Shown in pieces: positions 37,839-46,499 of a DNA stretch of 64,000 nt. Position 1 is the first letter of the stretch. Each line of letters opens with the position of its first letter. Source of the stretch: Buchnera aphidicola (Meitanaphis flavogallis) (GTDB taxonomy: Bacteria; Pseudomonadota; Gammaproteobacteria; Enterobacterales; Enterobacteriaceae); the NCBI GenBank assembly GCA_039830035.1, contig CP140038.1, forward strand, positions 372,001 to 436,000, written 5' to 3'. The position numbers and the translations under genes were made by a program. Below the pieces are notes generated by a model. The model was not told the origin of the DNA. It made no database searches and worked only from the letters and a program-made list of their open reading frames with translations.

Positions 37839-38236
37839 ATTAATTCCTCATAAACATAATTCAAGTACAATGTAGTAAAAATATTTTGAAATAATAAAAT
37901 ATACAATATACTTATAAAAATATCCTAAAAAAACTAAATAATATATCTTTATAAAATTATTTAAAAATCTATTAAAATATTATATTCACATTTATATCAA
38001 TCAAAAAACATCACTAAAAATATAATACACATTCACAAATTTCGGTTAAAAATATAACTACTATTCATGTTACATCTCCAATAACGATTACTCATGTAAC
38101 ACTGAAAATTAGAAGTTAAAAGTTACACCAACAACTTTAGTTATATACATATATTTATATGCCGTTTATAATAATAAATGCATTCATAAAAAATATTCTG
38201 ATATTATATAATATACTTTCATTAGGATTACAACCA
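37839..38236. other. Divergent greA / ibaG spacer with repeated GTTACA motif
   Basis: 398 bp between divergent genes, which should hold both promoters. The right half has TGTTACAT (38068-38075) and its inverse ATGTAACA (38094-38101), separated by 18 nt, plus a further GTTACA at 38122-38127. Three copies of one hexamer in 60 bp, one of them inverted, could be an operator or a hairpin. Nothing else was seen. Confidence 0.4.
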
Positions 38237-38479
38237 ATGATTACAGAGAAAATTAGACATTTACTCATTCAATCTCTATCATTACATCAGGTAAAAGTAA
38301 CTGGAAATAATAACTATATTGAAATAATAGCCATTGATGACGTATTTCACAATAAAAACGAAGTAGAAAAACAAAAAATAATTTATTCTCAATTGATGAA
38401 CTATATTATAGATAAAACTATTCATTCTATTTCAATAAAGACATACTCTTTAAAAGAATGGAAAAAAATAAAAAAATAA
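38237..38479 (+). CDS. ibaG: BolA-family iron-sulfur protein IbaG (YrbA)
   Basis: A small BolA-type protein that pairs with monothiol glutaredoxins in iron-sulfur cluster handling and acid tolerance. From ATG 38237 (AGGA nine bases upstream) it has 80 residues, near the E. coli 84, and starts MITEKIRHLLIQSLSLHQVKVTG. The in-frame ATG 38159 would add 26 residues with no counterpart. The class motif HSISIKTYSLKEW near the C-terminus is conserved. It is 3 bp before murA, matching E. coli ibaG-murA. Confidence 0.92.
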   Translation: MITEKIRHLLIQSLSLHQVKVTGNNNYIEIIAIDDVFHNKNEVEKQKIIYSQLMNYIIDKTIHSISIKTYSLKEWKKIKK

Positions 38480-38482
38480 TCC

Positions 38483-39739
38483 GTGAAAAATGAAAAGTGT
38501 TATATAACCGGACCTACTAACCTTTCTGGAGATATAAAAATATCCGGTTCAAAAAATTCTGCTTTACCTATAATGATAACATCAATATTGTCTAAAGAAC
38601 CGATAGAATTACATAATGTTCCGATGCTTCAAGACACTAAAAATATAATAAAAATATTAACTAAACTAAAAGTCAAAATAGAAGTTAAAAAAACAATATA
38701 TATAGATTCTAGTGACATTAAAAACTGTACCATACCCAATGACATGACAAACAAAACACGTGCTTCAATTTGGATGTTAGGACCTTTATTGGCAAGATTT
38801 GGTTATGCAAAAATATCTTTTCCAGGAGGATGTAAAATAGGAAGTAGAAAAATTGATCTACATATCTTTGGATTGACTCGATTAGGAGCTAGTATCACTA
38901 TACATGATAATCACATTATCGGATCAATAATGAAAAAGTTAAAAGGAACTAACATTATATTATCTAAAAAAAGTGTAGGAGCAACTATTACTATCATGAG
39001 TACAGCTACCATAGCTATAGGAATTACTACAATATCCAACGCTGCGCAAGAACCTGAGATTGTTGATGTTGCTAATTTTCTTAACAGTTTAGGAGCCAAA
39101 ATTTTTGGAGCTGGAAGTAAAAAAATTATTATCCAAGGAGTAAATAAACTACATGGAAGTGTATATAAAATTATACCAGATAGAATTGAAACGGGCACTT
39201 TTTTAATAGCAGCGGCAATATCTAATGGGCATATTATTTGCTATAATACTCAACCCAAAATGTTAACATCTTTACTACAAAAATTAACCCAAACAGGAGC
39301 AAAAATAGCAATGGGAAATGATTGGATCAGTCTCAGTATGAATAATATTTGTCCTACAGCAACTGATATTATAACCTCTCCATATCCAGGATTCCCAACT
39401 GATCTACAAGCGCAATTTACACTATTAAATTTAATATCAAATGGAACAAGCACAGTTACTGAAACAATATTTGAAAATCGCTTTATACACATACCTGAAT
39501 TAAAAAAAATGGGAGCAATAGCAATAATAAAAAAAAATTCAGTTTTTTGTTATGGAGTTAAGAAATTAAATTCAGCTAAGATAAATGCATTAGACTTAAG
39601 AGGATCGGCTAGTTTAATATTAGCTGGATGTATTGCTTATGGAAAAACAATTATCACAAATTCTAATTTCGTTACCAGAGGATATGAAAATTTTTATAAA
39701 AAACTTAAAACCATAGGAGCTAAAATTAACAATAAATAA
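38483..39739 (+). CDS. murA: UDP-N-acetylglucosamine 1-carboxyvinyltransferase MurA
   Basis: A 418-residue enzyme (419 in E. coli) that transfers enolpyruvate from PEP to UDP-GlcNAc, the first committed step of peptidoglycan synthesis. The catalytic Cys117 is in FPGGCKIGSRKIDLH, the fosfomycin target in this family. SGSKNSALPI, TRASIWMLGP, DRIETGTF and FPTDLQAQFTLLNL are conserved. The start is GTG at 38483, four bases after the ibaG stop. With glmM in this window it shows the symbiont still makes cell-wall precursors. Confidence 0.96.
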   Translation: MKNEKCYITGPTNLSGDIKISGSKNSALPIMITSILSKEPIELHNVPMLQDTKNIIKILTKLKVKIEVKKTIYIDSSDIKNCTIPNDMTNKTRASIWMLGPLLARFGYAKISFPGGCKIGSRKIDLHIFGLTRLGASITIHDNHIIGSIMKKLKGTNIILSKKSVGATITIMSTATIAIGITTISNAAQEPEIVDVANFLNSLGAKIFGAGSKKIIIQGVNKLHGSVYKIIPDRIETGTFLIAAAISNGHIICYNTQPKMLTSLLQKLTQTGAKIAMGNDWISLSMNNICPTATDIITSPYPGFPTDLQAQFTLLNLISNGTSTVTETIFENRFIHIPELKKMGAIAIIKKNSVFCYGVKKLNSAKINALDLRGSASLILAGCIAYGKTIITNSNFVTRGYENFYKKLKTIGAKINNK

Positions 39740-39912
39740 ATAAATCTATTTAATGCAAATTTCAAAACTTATTTAATTATCACGTTCTATTATACAACTA
39801 CTAAAACCATGAACGTATTATTAGATAAATATTTTTAATAACATAAAAAGTTCAACTAAAAAAAAAAAATTAAAAAATAATTGTAACACTTACTATAATA
39901 TGGAACAAAATT

Positions 39913-40227
39913 ATGTACGCAATTTTTATAAATGGCGGAAAACAATATAAAGTTACAAAAGGACAAGTAATTAAAGTAGAAAAATTAAACCAATCAATTG
40001 GAGATAATATAAAATTTGAAAAAATTTTAATGATTTCAGATAAAAATGAAGTAATAATAGGAAAACCTCTATTATTAGATAGTTTTATATCAGCTAATGT
40101 TATAAAACATGGACGTAACAAAAAAATTAATATAATTAAATTTAATCGTAGAAAACATCATAAAAAAAGTCAAGGTCATCGTCAACATTTCACTGAAATT
40201 TTAATTACAAATATTTACAAACATTAG
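39913..40227 (+). CDS. rplU: 50S ribosomal protein L21
   Basis: A 104-residue 23S rRNA-binding protein (103 in E. coli). The start MYAIFINGGKQYKV and the basic C-terminal block RRKHHKKSQGHRQHFTEILI are characteristic. It is followed after 11 bp by rpmA and then obgE, the conserved rplU-rpmA-obgE cluster. The 173-bp spacer from murA includes a run of twelve A near 39858. Confidence 0.97.
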   Translation: MYAIFINGGKQYKVTKGQVIKVEKLNQSIGDNIKFEKILMISDKNEVIIGKPLLLDSFISANVIKHGRNKKINIIKFNRRKHHKKSQGHRQHFTEILITNIYKH

Positions 40228-40238
40228 GGAATTAATAA

Positions 40239-40496
40239 ATGGCTCATAAAAAAGCAGGGGGATCAACCAGAAACGGAAGAGACTCACATTCCAAAAGACT
40301 AGGAATAAAACGTTTTGGAGGAGAATTAGTACCTTCAGGAAGTATTATTGTTCGTCAAAAAGGTACAAAATTTCATGCAGGTGCAAACGTAGGATGCGGA
40401 AAAGATCATACATTGTTTGCTACTACTAAAGGAAAAATAAAATTTACAAAAAAAGGATTAAAAAATAAAACATATGTAAATATCATTGCACAATAA
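40239..40496 (+). CDS. rpmA: 50S ribosomal protein L27
   Basis: An 85-residue protein, the same length as in E. coli, whose N-terminal tail (MAHKKAGGSTRNGRDS) reaches the peptidyl-transferase centre and contacts tRNA. SKRLGIKRFGGE and the glycine-rich HAGANVGCGKDHTLFA are conserved. It is in operon with rplU, and a strong hairpin lies just downstream before obgE. Confidence 0.97.
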   Translation: MAHKKAGGSTRNGRDSHSKRLGIKRFGGELVPSGSIIVRQKGTKFHAGANVGCGKDHTLFATTKGKIKFTKKGLKNKTYVNIIAQ

Positions 40497-40505
40497 CATT
40501 AATAT

Positions 40506-40571
40506 TTTCATTTTGTACATAAATAAAAATCTTCGTATATAAGGAGATTTTTATTTATGTACAAAATGAAA
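40506..40571. repeat. Long hairpin: 27-bp perfect inverted repeat between rpmA and obgE
   Basis: 40506-40532 and 40545-40571 are exact reverse complements (27 bp) around a 12-nt centre. In RNA two more pairs close the loop to 8 nt (one is G-U). The stem is mostly A+T and is followed by no T run on the plus strand. It begins 9 bp after the rpmA stop and ends 90 bp before obgE. It may be a terminator, an RNase III processing site, or an attenuator that lowers obgE expression relative to the ribosomal genes. Confidence 0.9.
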
Positions 40572-40661
40572 CTTCATACCAATTCGCAAAATAAAAGATA
40601 AAAAAATTTATAAACAAATAATATATATCTCTAAAAAATAATTCAAAGGACATTAAAAAAA

Positions 40662-41696
40662 ATGAAATTTCTAGATCAAGCAATAATTTATATAACTGCT
40701 GGAAATGGAGGAAATGGATGCGTGAGTTTTAGACGAGAAAAATATATCCCCAAAGGAGGGCCTGACGGAGGTGATGGAGGTAATGGAGGCAACATTTGGT
40801 TGCAAGCTAATAGAAATTTAAATACTTTAATTGATTTTAGATTTAAAAAAAATTTTAAAGCTCAAGACGGAAAAAACGGAAATAACAAAAAAAAATCAGG
40901 AAAAAAAGGAAAAGATACTATTATTCAAGTACCCATGGGAACAAGAATTATTGACAATAATACTAATGAAATAATAGATGATATTACAAACAATAAACAA
41001 TTAACTTTAATAGCTAAAGGCGGATGGCATGGATTAGGTAATACAAGATTTAAATCTTCAATTAATAGAACTCCTAAAAAGCGAACTTTAGGAACAAAAG
41101 GAGAAACAAGAGAAATCAAACTAGAACTAATATTATTAGCTGACGTAGGTACACTAGGATTGCCAAATTCTGGAAAATCTACTTTAGTTAGTATTTTATC
41201 AGCAGCAAAAACTAAAATAGCAAATTATCCTTTTACGACATTAACACCAATATTAGGAACAGTAAAAACTAAAGATTCTAAAAATTTTGTTATTGCTGAT
41301 ATACCAGGATTAATTAAAGGAGCTTCAAAAGGATATGGACTAGGAATTCAATTTCTAAAACATTTAGAGCGATGTAATTTATTATTACACATAATTGACG
41401 TTTCTACAAAAAACCCACGCTTTATATTAAATAATATGCAAATTATCTTAAAAGAGCTAAAAAGTTACAGTGCAAAATTATATAAAAAACCAATATGGAT
41501 AATATTCAATAAAATTGATTTAACGAGTAAAAATGAAATAAAAAAAATTATTAATTTTATTCAAAAAAATTTTAAACTTACGCAACCCTATTATTTAATT
41601 TCGTCCATAAATAACATTGGAATTAAAGAAATGTGCAAAGACATTTCAAATTTCGTAACAAAAAATGAATTTATTTACAAGCCAAAAAACATTTAA
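40662..41696 (+). CDS. obgE: GTPase ObgE (CgtA)
   Basis: A 344-residue Obg GTPase (390 in E. coli) that binds the 50S subunit and acts in late assembly and stress control. The glycine-rich OBG fold fills residues 1-158 (GGPDGGDGGNGGN). The G domain has G1 GLPNSGKST, switch I TTLTPILG, G3 DIPGLIKGAS and G4 FNKID. The acidic C-terminal tail of the E. coli protein is missing, as the protein ends soon after the G domain. It follows rplU-rpmA. Confidence 0.96.
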   Translation: MKFLDQAIIYITAGNGGNGCVSFRREKYIPKGGPDGGDGGNGGNIWLQANRNLNTLIDFRFKKNFKAQDGKNGNNKKKSGKKGKDTIIQVPMGTRIIDNNTNEIIDDITNNKQLTLIAKGGWHGLGNTRFKSSINRTPKKRTLGTKGETREIKLELILLADVGTLGLPNSGKSTLVSILSAAKTKIANYPFTTLTPILGTVKTKDSKNFVIADIPGLIKGASKGYGLGIQFLKHLERCNLLLHIIDVSTKNPRFILNNMQIILKELKSYSAKLYKKPIWIIFNKIDLTSKNEIKKIINFIQKNFKLTQPYYLISSINNIGIKEMCKDISNFVTKNEFIYKPKNI

Positions 41697-41766
41697 CATA
41701 AAGTAAAAACAAATAATAAAAAAATTGCATAACACTTTTACATAAAATATTTTAAGATAAAAAATC

Positions 41767-41791
41767 GTTAATGGTTGTGTTAATCATTAAC
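41767..41791 (+). terminator. Probable terminator after obgE
   Basis: GTTAATGGTT (41767-41776) pairs with AATCATTAAC (41782-41791), 10 pairs including one G-U, around a 5-nt loop and is followed by ATTTT. It lies 70 bp after the obgE stop and is oriented to end the rplU-rpmA-obgE transcript. Confidence 0.55.
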
Positions 41792-41886
41792 ATTTTAAAA
41801 CTAAATATAAATATAACTATTAACATATCTAAAAATATAAAAATTTTATTTTATAACTCAATGTTATCTCGTCAAATAAAAATTTA

Positions 41887-41902
41887 CCCGGTTTATTCCG
41901 GG
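41887..41902 (-). terminator. Probable intrinsic terminator of rplM-rpsI
   Basis: On the minus strand CCCGG and CCGGG form a G+C-only 5-bp stem around a 6-nt loop. After it the sequence runs into a T-rich tract (AAATTTTTATTT). It lies 37 bp after the rpsI stop. G+C-rich stems are rare in the spacers here, which supports a selected terminator. Confidence 0.7.
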
Positions 41903-41938
41903 CACTGAATCTAAAGTTTAAAAATAAACTTTATAAAA

Positions 41939-42331
41939 TTAACGTTTAGAAAACTGAGGTCGTTTCCTTGCTTTTCTTAAACCTACTTTTTTTCTTTCTA
42001 CTTGACGAGAATCGCGAGTTACAAAACCTGATTGCCTTAACGTATTTCGAAAAGACACATCATACTCTATTAATGCACGAGTAATTCCGTGACGAATAGC
42101 ACCAGCTTGTCCTGAAATTCCACCGCCTTTAACAGTAATATACAAATCACATTTATTTAGCATATTTACTAATTCCAAAGGTTGCTTTATTATCATCAAA
42201 GTAGTTTTGCACCCAAAATATTTTTCTAATGAACGATTATTAACTGTAATCTCTCCTTTTCCAGATTTTAGAAAAACTCGAGCAGAAGAACTTTTCCTAC
42301 GACCAGTTCCATAATTATATACTGTATTCAT
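41939..42331 (-). CDS. rpsI: 30S ribosomal protein S9
   Basis: A 130-residue protein, the same length as in E. coli. Its C-terminal tail (RKARKRPQFSKR) reaches the P-site tRNA on the 30S subunit. NYGTGRRKSSSARVFLKSGKG and GGGISGQAGAIRHGI are conserved. It follows rplM after 15 bp in the standard rplM-rpsI operon and is followed by a G+C-rich terminator. Confidence 0.97.
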   Translation of the reverse strand: MNTVYNYGTGRRKSSSARVFLKSGKGEITVNNRSLEKYFGCKTTLMIIKQPLELVNMLNKCDLYITVKGGGISGQAGAIRHGITRALIEYDVSFRNTLRQSGFVTRDSRQVERKKVGLRKARKRPQFSKR

Positions 42332-42346
42332 TATTTATATTCTCAA

Positions 42347-42775
42347 TTAAATAACTAACATTGTTGGATTTTGTGCTATATGACTATGATCCTTCGTAGA
42401 ATATACTTTAAGTTTTTTAAACATGTCTCGACCAAGAGGTCCTTTTGGAAGCATACCTTTTACTGCAGTTTCAATAACTCTAGTAGGAAAACGAGATATC
42501 ATTTCCTTAAATGTCATCTTTTTAATTCCTCCTATATATCCAGTATGATGATAATAAATTTTATCAGTATATTTTTTACCTGTTACTTTTATTTTACTAG
42601 CATTAATAACAATCAAATAATCACCAACATCTACATGAGGAGTATATTCTACTTTATGTTTTCCACGCAATCGAAGCGCAATAGCAGAAGCTAACCTTCC
42701 TAAAACACATCCTTCAGCATCAATGCAATACCATAATCGCTTAATTTCGTGCTTTTTAGCAGAAAAACTTTTCAT
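42347..42775 (-). CDS. rplM: 50S ribosomal protein L13
   Basis: A 142-residue early-assembly 23S rRNA-binding protein, the same length as in E. coli. Conserved blocks include DAEGCVLGRLASAIA, LRGKHKVEYTPHVDVGDY and AVKGMLPKGPLGRDMFKKLKVY. It is first in the rplM-rpsI operon and is divergent from pheA across a 495-bp spacer. Confidence 0.97.
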   Translation of the reverse strand: MKSFSAKKHEIKRLWYCIDAEGCVLGRLASAIALRLRGKHKVEYTPHVDVGDYLIVINASKIKVTGKKYTDKIYYHHTGYIGGIKKMTFKEMISRFPTRVIETAVKGMLPKGPLGRDMFKKLKVYSTKDHSHIAQNPTMLVI

Positions 42776-43270
42776 ATTATATTATCCATATAAAATTAAA
42801 TTCTTTATTATAAAAAATTTATAATATAAATACTATCTTAATTAATAGAAATTTAATAATACTAAATATTAACCAAAACTTTTATAATAAAAAAATGATT
42901 TAATACGATTTTTTATAAATAATTTATGTATAAAATACTTATTTAACATGAAATTAATACTTTCAAAAAGATACTTAAAATTTTTAAATATTACAAATAA
43001 AAATTATAAAATTAACATCTAAAATTCTTAAACATAATAAAAACGTTATGTGAATATATTTCTCTATCTTGAATTTATAATACTTATCAGGCAATATTGC
43101 ACGATAAAAACTTAAATTTACTCATGCTCATATAATTAAATTTAAAATACTATTATTTTTAAATAAAAACTTGATTTTAAAATAGAATGTTACTATAAAC
43201 TTCAACAAAAAAAACACAAAAATAATTTTTTAAAATTATACATTAAATTCAGATAGAAAGGTAGTACAAT
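42776..43270. other. Divergent rplM / pheA spacer, 495 bp
   Basis: AT-rich sequence that should contain promoters for rplM-rpsI and pheA. I looked for a PheL-like leader peptide (a run of Phe codons before a terminator hairpin) upstream of pheA and saw none, so E. coli-type attenuation appears absent. A TTGAAT/CAATAT pair with a 17-bp spacer near 43069-43097 is a weak promoter candidate only. The pheA start is preceded by AGAAAGG. Confidence 0.5.
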
Positions 43271-44413
43271 ATGAAGTCAACGAGTGCTTTGCTAACTTTA
43301 CGCAACATTATTAATACTTTAGATAAAAACTTAATTACTTTGCTCGCTAAGAGAAAAAAAATAGCAATACAAATAGCAGAAATCAAAGCTAAAAAAAATT
43401 ATCCAATAAAAGACATAGAAAGAGAACAATCATTACTAAACGATCTTATCGAGTTTGGAAAAATAAACGACCTTGACAAAAAATATATTTATAATTTATT
43501 TAATGTTATCATTCAAAATTCAATTATAACTCAAAATGACTGGATAAAAAACAACCATTATAAAAATAAAGAACTAAAAAGCTTTTCTTTTCTTGGTGAC
43601 TTCGGATCATATTCTTATGAAGCTACTCAAAAATACGCTAAAAAACATTATCAATTTTTTAAAAAAAATTATTGTAATAATTTTCAAGAAATCATTGACA
43701 ATGTGGAACAAAATAAATCTGATTATGCGGTATTACCAATTGAAAATAATACCTCTGGATCAATTTATGAAACATATACTATTTTAATACATACTCAATT
43801 ATCAATAATTGGAGAAATTAATATTCCTATTAATCACTGTTTGTTATCTCAAAAAGAAACTCAATTAATTAACATTCAAACAATTTATAGTCATAAACAA
43901 CCATTTATGCAATGCAATAAATTTATTAAACATTTTCCTAATTGGAAATTAAAATATACCAATAGTACAACTGACGCAATGAAAAAAATATCTAATGATA
44001 CAAATTTCAGATCTGCTGCATTAGGAAATGAAAAATGTAAAAAAAAATATCAATTAAAGGTAATATCTAGAAATATTTCTAACTTAAAAAATAATGCAAC
44101 TCGATTTATAATACTAAGAAAAAAAAACAAAGATGTACCAATAAATATACCATCTATAACAACAATTATGATATCAATAAAAAACAATAATCACCTAATT
44201 GAAGAAATTATTCAAATACTCAAAAAATACAATTTAAAAATTCGACAACTAAAATCTCATACTCTTTCTAAAACATCATCAGACATAATAATATTTATTG
44301 ATATTAAAAATAATGTTAATACTGATCAAATGAAAAAAACTCTTTACGAATTAAAAAAAGTTACTTCAGTTAAAACATTAGGATGTTATCCAATAGATAA
44401 ATATCCTTTATAA
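43271..44413 (+). CDS. pheA: Bifunctional chorismate mutase / prephenate dehydratase (P-protein)
   Basis: A 380-residue enzyme (386 in E. coli) that converts chorismate through prephenate to phenylpyruvate for phenylalanine. The mutase domain retains Arg11, Arg28, Lys39, Asp48, Arg51, Glu52 and Gln88 at E. coli positions. The dehydratase domain has the TRF motif (NNATRFIIL). In the C-terminal ACT domain the Phe-binding motifs GALV and ESRP of E. coli align with NHLI and KSHT, so feedback inhibition is probably weakened; altered PheA regulation has been reported in Buchnera. Retention fits supply of an amino acid the aphid cannot make. Confidence 0.96.
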   Translation: MKSTSALLTLRNIINTLDKNLITLLAKRKKIAIQIAEIKAKKNYPIKDIEREQSLLNDLIEFGKINDLDKKYIYNLFNVIIQNSIITQNDWIKNNHYKNKELKSFSFLGDFGSYSYEATQKYAKKHYQFFKKNYCNNFQEIIDNVEQNKSDYAVLPIENNTSGSIYETYTILIHTQLSIIGEINIPINHCLLSQKETQLINIQTIYSHKQPFMQCNKFIKHFPNWKLKYTNSTTDAMKKISNDTNFRSAALGNEKCKKKYQLKVISRNISNLKNNATRFIILRKKNKDVPINIPSITTIMISIKNNNHLIEEIIQILKKYNLKIRQLKSHTLSKTSSDIIIFIDIKNNVNTDQMKKTLYELKKVTSVKTLGCYPIDKYPL

Positions 44414-44446
44414 TTTAACTATAAGTTATCATAATATTTTAATACA

Positions 44447-44478
44447 GCTCTATTTAATCCACATAGGAAAAATAGAGC
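44447..44478 (+). terminator. Hairpin after pheA, probable terminator
   Basis: GCTCTATTT (44447-44455) pairs perfectly with AAATAGAGC (44470-44478) around a 14-nt loop, 33 bp after the pheA stop. The T tract after it is weak (ATTATACTTTCG), so termination efficiency is uncertain. Confidence 0.5.
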
Positions 44479-44800
44479 ATTATACTTTCGATTATTTTAA
44501 AAGATATTCTAAACAATACTTATAAAATTGATGTACAAAAATTGATTTATAAAATTTAAACAAAATAAATACGTTATTATGAAATTAAAAAACCGAAAAC
44601 ATGTTGTTTATACTATTCTATATTCAACTCGTGTTATAAATAATGATATTATATCAATTTATAATTAATATTAAAAATACAATATACGCAATCTAATTAC
44701 ACAATTGAATTTCAAATATATATTTAAAATGCCACAATACATCTAATTCTTCCAAAAAACTTACTAAAAATAATTCCTAATTAACTATAGAGCAAAAGTT
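44479..44800. other. pheA-ffh spacer, no gene seen
   Basis: About 320 bp of AT-rich sequence before ffh. It contains a direct repeat of TTATAAAATT near 44520-44560, which may be chance at this composition. No RNA gene or clear promoter was recognised. ffh is probably transcribed from within it. Confidence 0.45.
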
Positions 44801-46162
44801 ATGTTTAACAATTTAACTGATAAATTTTTAAAAATTTTTAATAAACTTTCTAACAGAGGAAGATTAACTGAAAATAATATAAAAGAAACCTTAAGAGAGG
44901 TCAGAAAAACTTTACTAGAAGCAGATGTTGCATTATCAGTAGTACGAAATTTTATAGATTCTGTATCAAAAAGTGCTATTGGTAGTAACATTAATAAAAG
45001 TTTTACTCCTGGACAAGAACTAATAAAAATAGTCAAAGAAAAATTAACAACAATATTAGGAGAAGGAAACAGTGATTTAAATTTATCCACACAAGTTCCA
45101 ACAGTAATAATGGTAATTGGACTACAAGGACAAGGAAAAACAACAAGTATAACAAAGTTAGGAAAAATGATAAAAAATGCCCATAAGAAAAAAATTTTGA
45201 TAGTTTCTACAGACATATATAGACCTGCAGCAATTAAACAATTAGAATTATTATCACAAAAAGCAAAAATTGATTTCTATCCTTCAAATACCAATCAAAA
45301 TCCAATAATAATTGCTAAAGAAGCATTAAAATTTGCTAAATTAAAATTGTATGATGTATTATTAATTGATACCGCTGGGAGATTACACATTGACAATTAT
45401 ATGATGAATGAAATTTCAAATATATATAAAGAAACAAAACCTACAGAAAATCTGCTAGTTATTGATGCTATGATAGGTCAAGATGCAGTAAATATTGCTC
45501 ATAAATTTAGTAATAATATACCTATTACCGGATTTATTATAACTAAAACAGATAGCGATGCCAGAGCAGGTATTATACTCTCCATGAAATATATTACAAA
45601 AAAACCAATTAAATTCATGAGTACTGGAGAAAAATTACATGAATTCGAAGCATTTCATTCTAATAGAGTTGTAAACCGCATTCTCGGAATGGGTGATGTT
45701 TTATCTATTATAGAAAACATTGAAAAAAAAATTAATAAAAAAAACATTAAAAAATTAACGTATACAATAAAAAGTCGAGAAAAATTTGATTATAACGACT
45801 TATTAATACAAATACAACAAATTAAAAAACTTGGAAACATCACTACAATATTAGGAAAATTACCCAAAAAAACAAAAATATTTAGTTCCATTCACAATAA
45901 TATAAATGAAAAGCTATTGTTACAAATGGAAACTATAATATATTCTATGACTCCAAAAGAAAAAAAACAACCAGAACTTATCAAAGGATCAAGAAAACGT
46001 AGAATTGCAAAAGGATCAGGATTATCAATACAAGAAATAAATTTACTATTAAGACAATTTAATAACATAAAAAAAATAATACAAATGATCAAAAAAGGTG
46101 GAATAAACAAAATAATGAGAGGAATAAGTAGTATAATGAACAATACGTCTTTAAAATCATAA
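44801..46162 (+). CDS. ffh: Signal recognition particle protein Ffh (SRP54)
   Basis: A 453-residue GTPase, the same length as in E. coli, that binds 4.5S RNA and nascent signal sequences and delivers ribosomes to the membrane. N domain residues 1-~90; G domain with G1 GLQGQGKTTS, DTAGRLHID and TKTDSDARAG; C-terminal M domain with the RNA-binding GSRKRRIAKGSGLSIQEI. In the G1 loop the usual GLQGAGKTT has Gln in place of the Ala. The methionine content of the M domain is modest. rpsP follows after 70 bp, the E. coli order. Confidence 0.97.
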   Translation: MFNNLTDKFLKIFNKLSNRGRLTENNIKETLREVRKTLLEADVALSVVRNFIDSVSKSAIGSNINKSFTPGQELIKIVKEKLTTILGEGNSDLNLSTQVPTVIMVIGLQGQGKTTSITKLGKMIKNAHKKKILIVSTDIYRPAAIKQLELLSQKAKIDFYPSNTNQNPIIIAKEALKFAKLKLYDVLLIDTAGRLHIDNYMMNEISNIYKETKPTENLLVIDAMIGQDAVNIAHKFSNNIPITGFIITKTDSDARAGIILSMKYITKKPIKFMSTGEKLHEFEAFHSNRVVNRILGMGDVLSIIENIEKKINKKNIKKLTYTIKSREKFDYNDLLIQIQQIKKLGNITTILGKLPKKTKIFSSIHNNINEKLLLQMETIIYSMTPKEKKQPELIKGSRKRRIAKGSGLSIQEINLLLRQFNNIKKIIQMIKKGGINKIMRGISSIMNNTSLKS

Positions 46163-46232
46163 ACTATTTTTATAAAATAATTTTTTAAGTTATACTATTT
46201 AAAAAAAGAGTACAATTACTAAAAGGTAAGTT

Positions 46233-46496
46233 ATGGTAAAAATTCGTTTATCAAGAGTAGGGGTTAAAAAACGCCCATTTTATCAAGTTATTATTGCTGA
46301 CAGTCGATATCCTAGAAATGGAAGATTTATTGAAAAAGTAGGATTTTTTAATCCAATACCATCAAAAAATTCTAGTAATGATATTTATATAAATTATACT
46401 AGAATAAAATATTGGATAAAAAATGGAGCTTTAATGTCTAGTAGAGTCAAGCACTTAATTAAAAAATTTTCTAAAATAAAAAATAAAAAGGTATAG
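46233..46496 (+). CDS. rpsP: 30S ribosomal protein S16
   Basis: An 87-residue protein (82 in E. coli) needed for 30S assembly. MVKIRLSRVGVKKRPFYQVIIADSR-type sequence and FIEKVGFFNP are conserved, and the C-terminal extension is lysine-rich. It is the first gene of the rpsP-rimM-trmD-rplS operon, preserved from E. coli. Its TAG stop is three bases before the inferred rimM start, and its 3' end supplies the rimM ribosome site. Confidence 0.97.
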   Translation: MVKIRLSRVGVKKRPFYQVIIADSRYPRNGRFIEKVGFFNPIPSKNSSNDIYINYTRIKYWIKNGALMSSRVKHLIKKFSKIKNKKV

Positions 46497-46499
46497 TCT

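Noticed and set aside
42776..43270. PheL-type attenuator upstream of pheA
   Set aside because: No Phe-rich leader ORF and no antiterminator/terminator hairpin pair was visible.
44520..44560. Direct repeat of TTATAAAATT upstream of ffh
   Set aside because: Short and A/T-only; expected by chance at this base composition.
44785..45216. 143-codon ORF antisense to ffh
   Set aside because: Mirror frame of the Ffh N and G domains, which are certain; low-complexity product.
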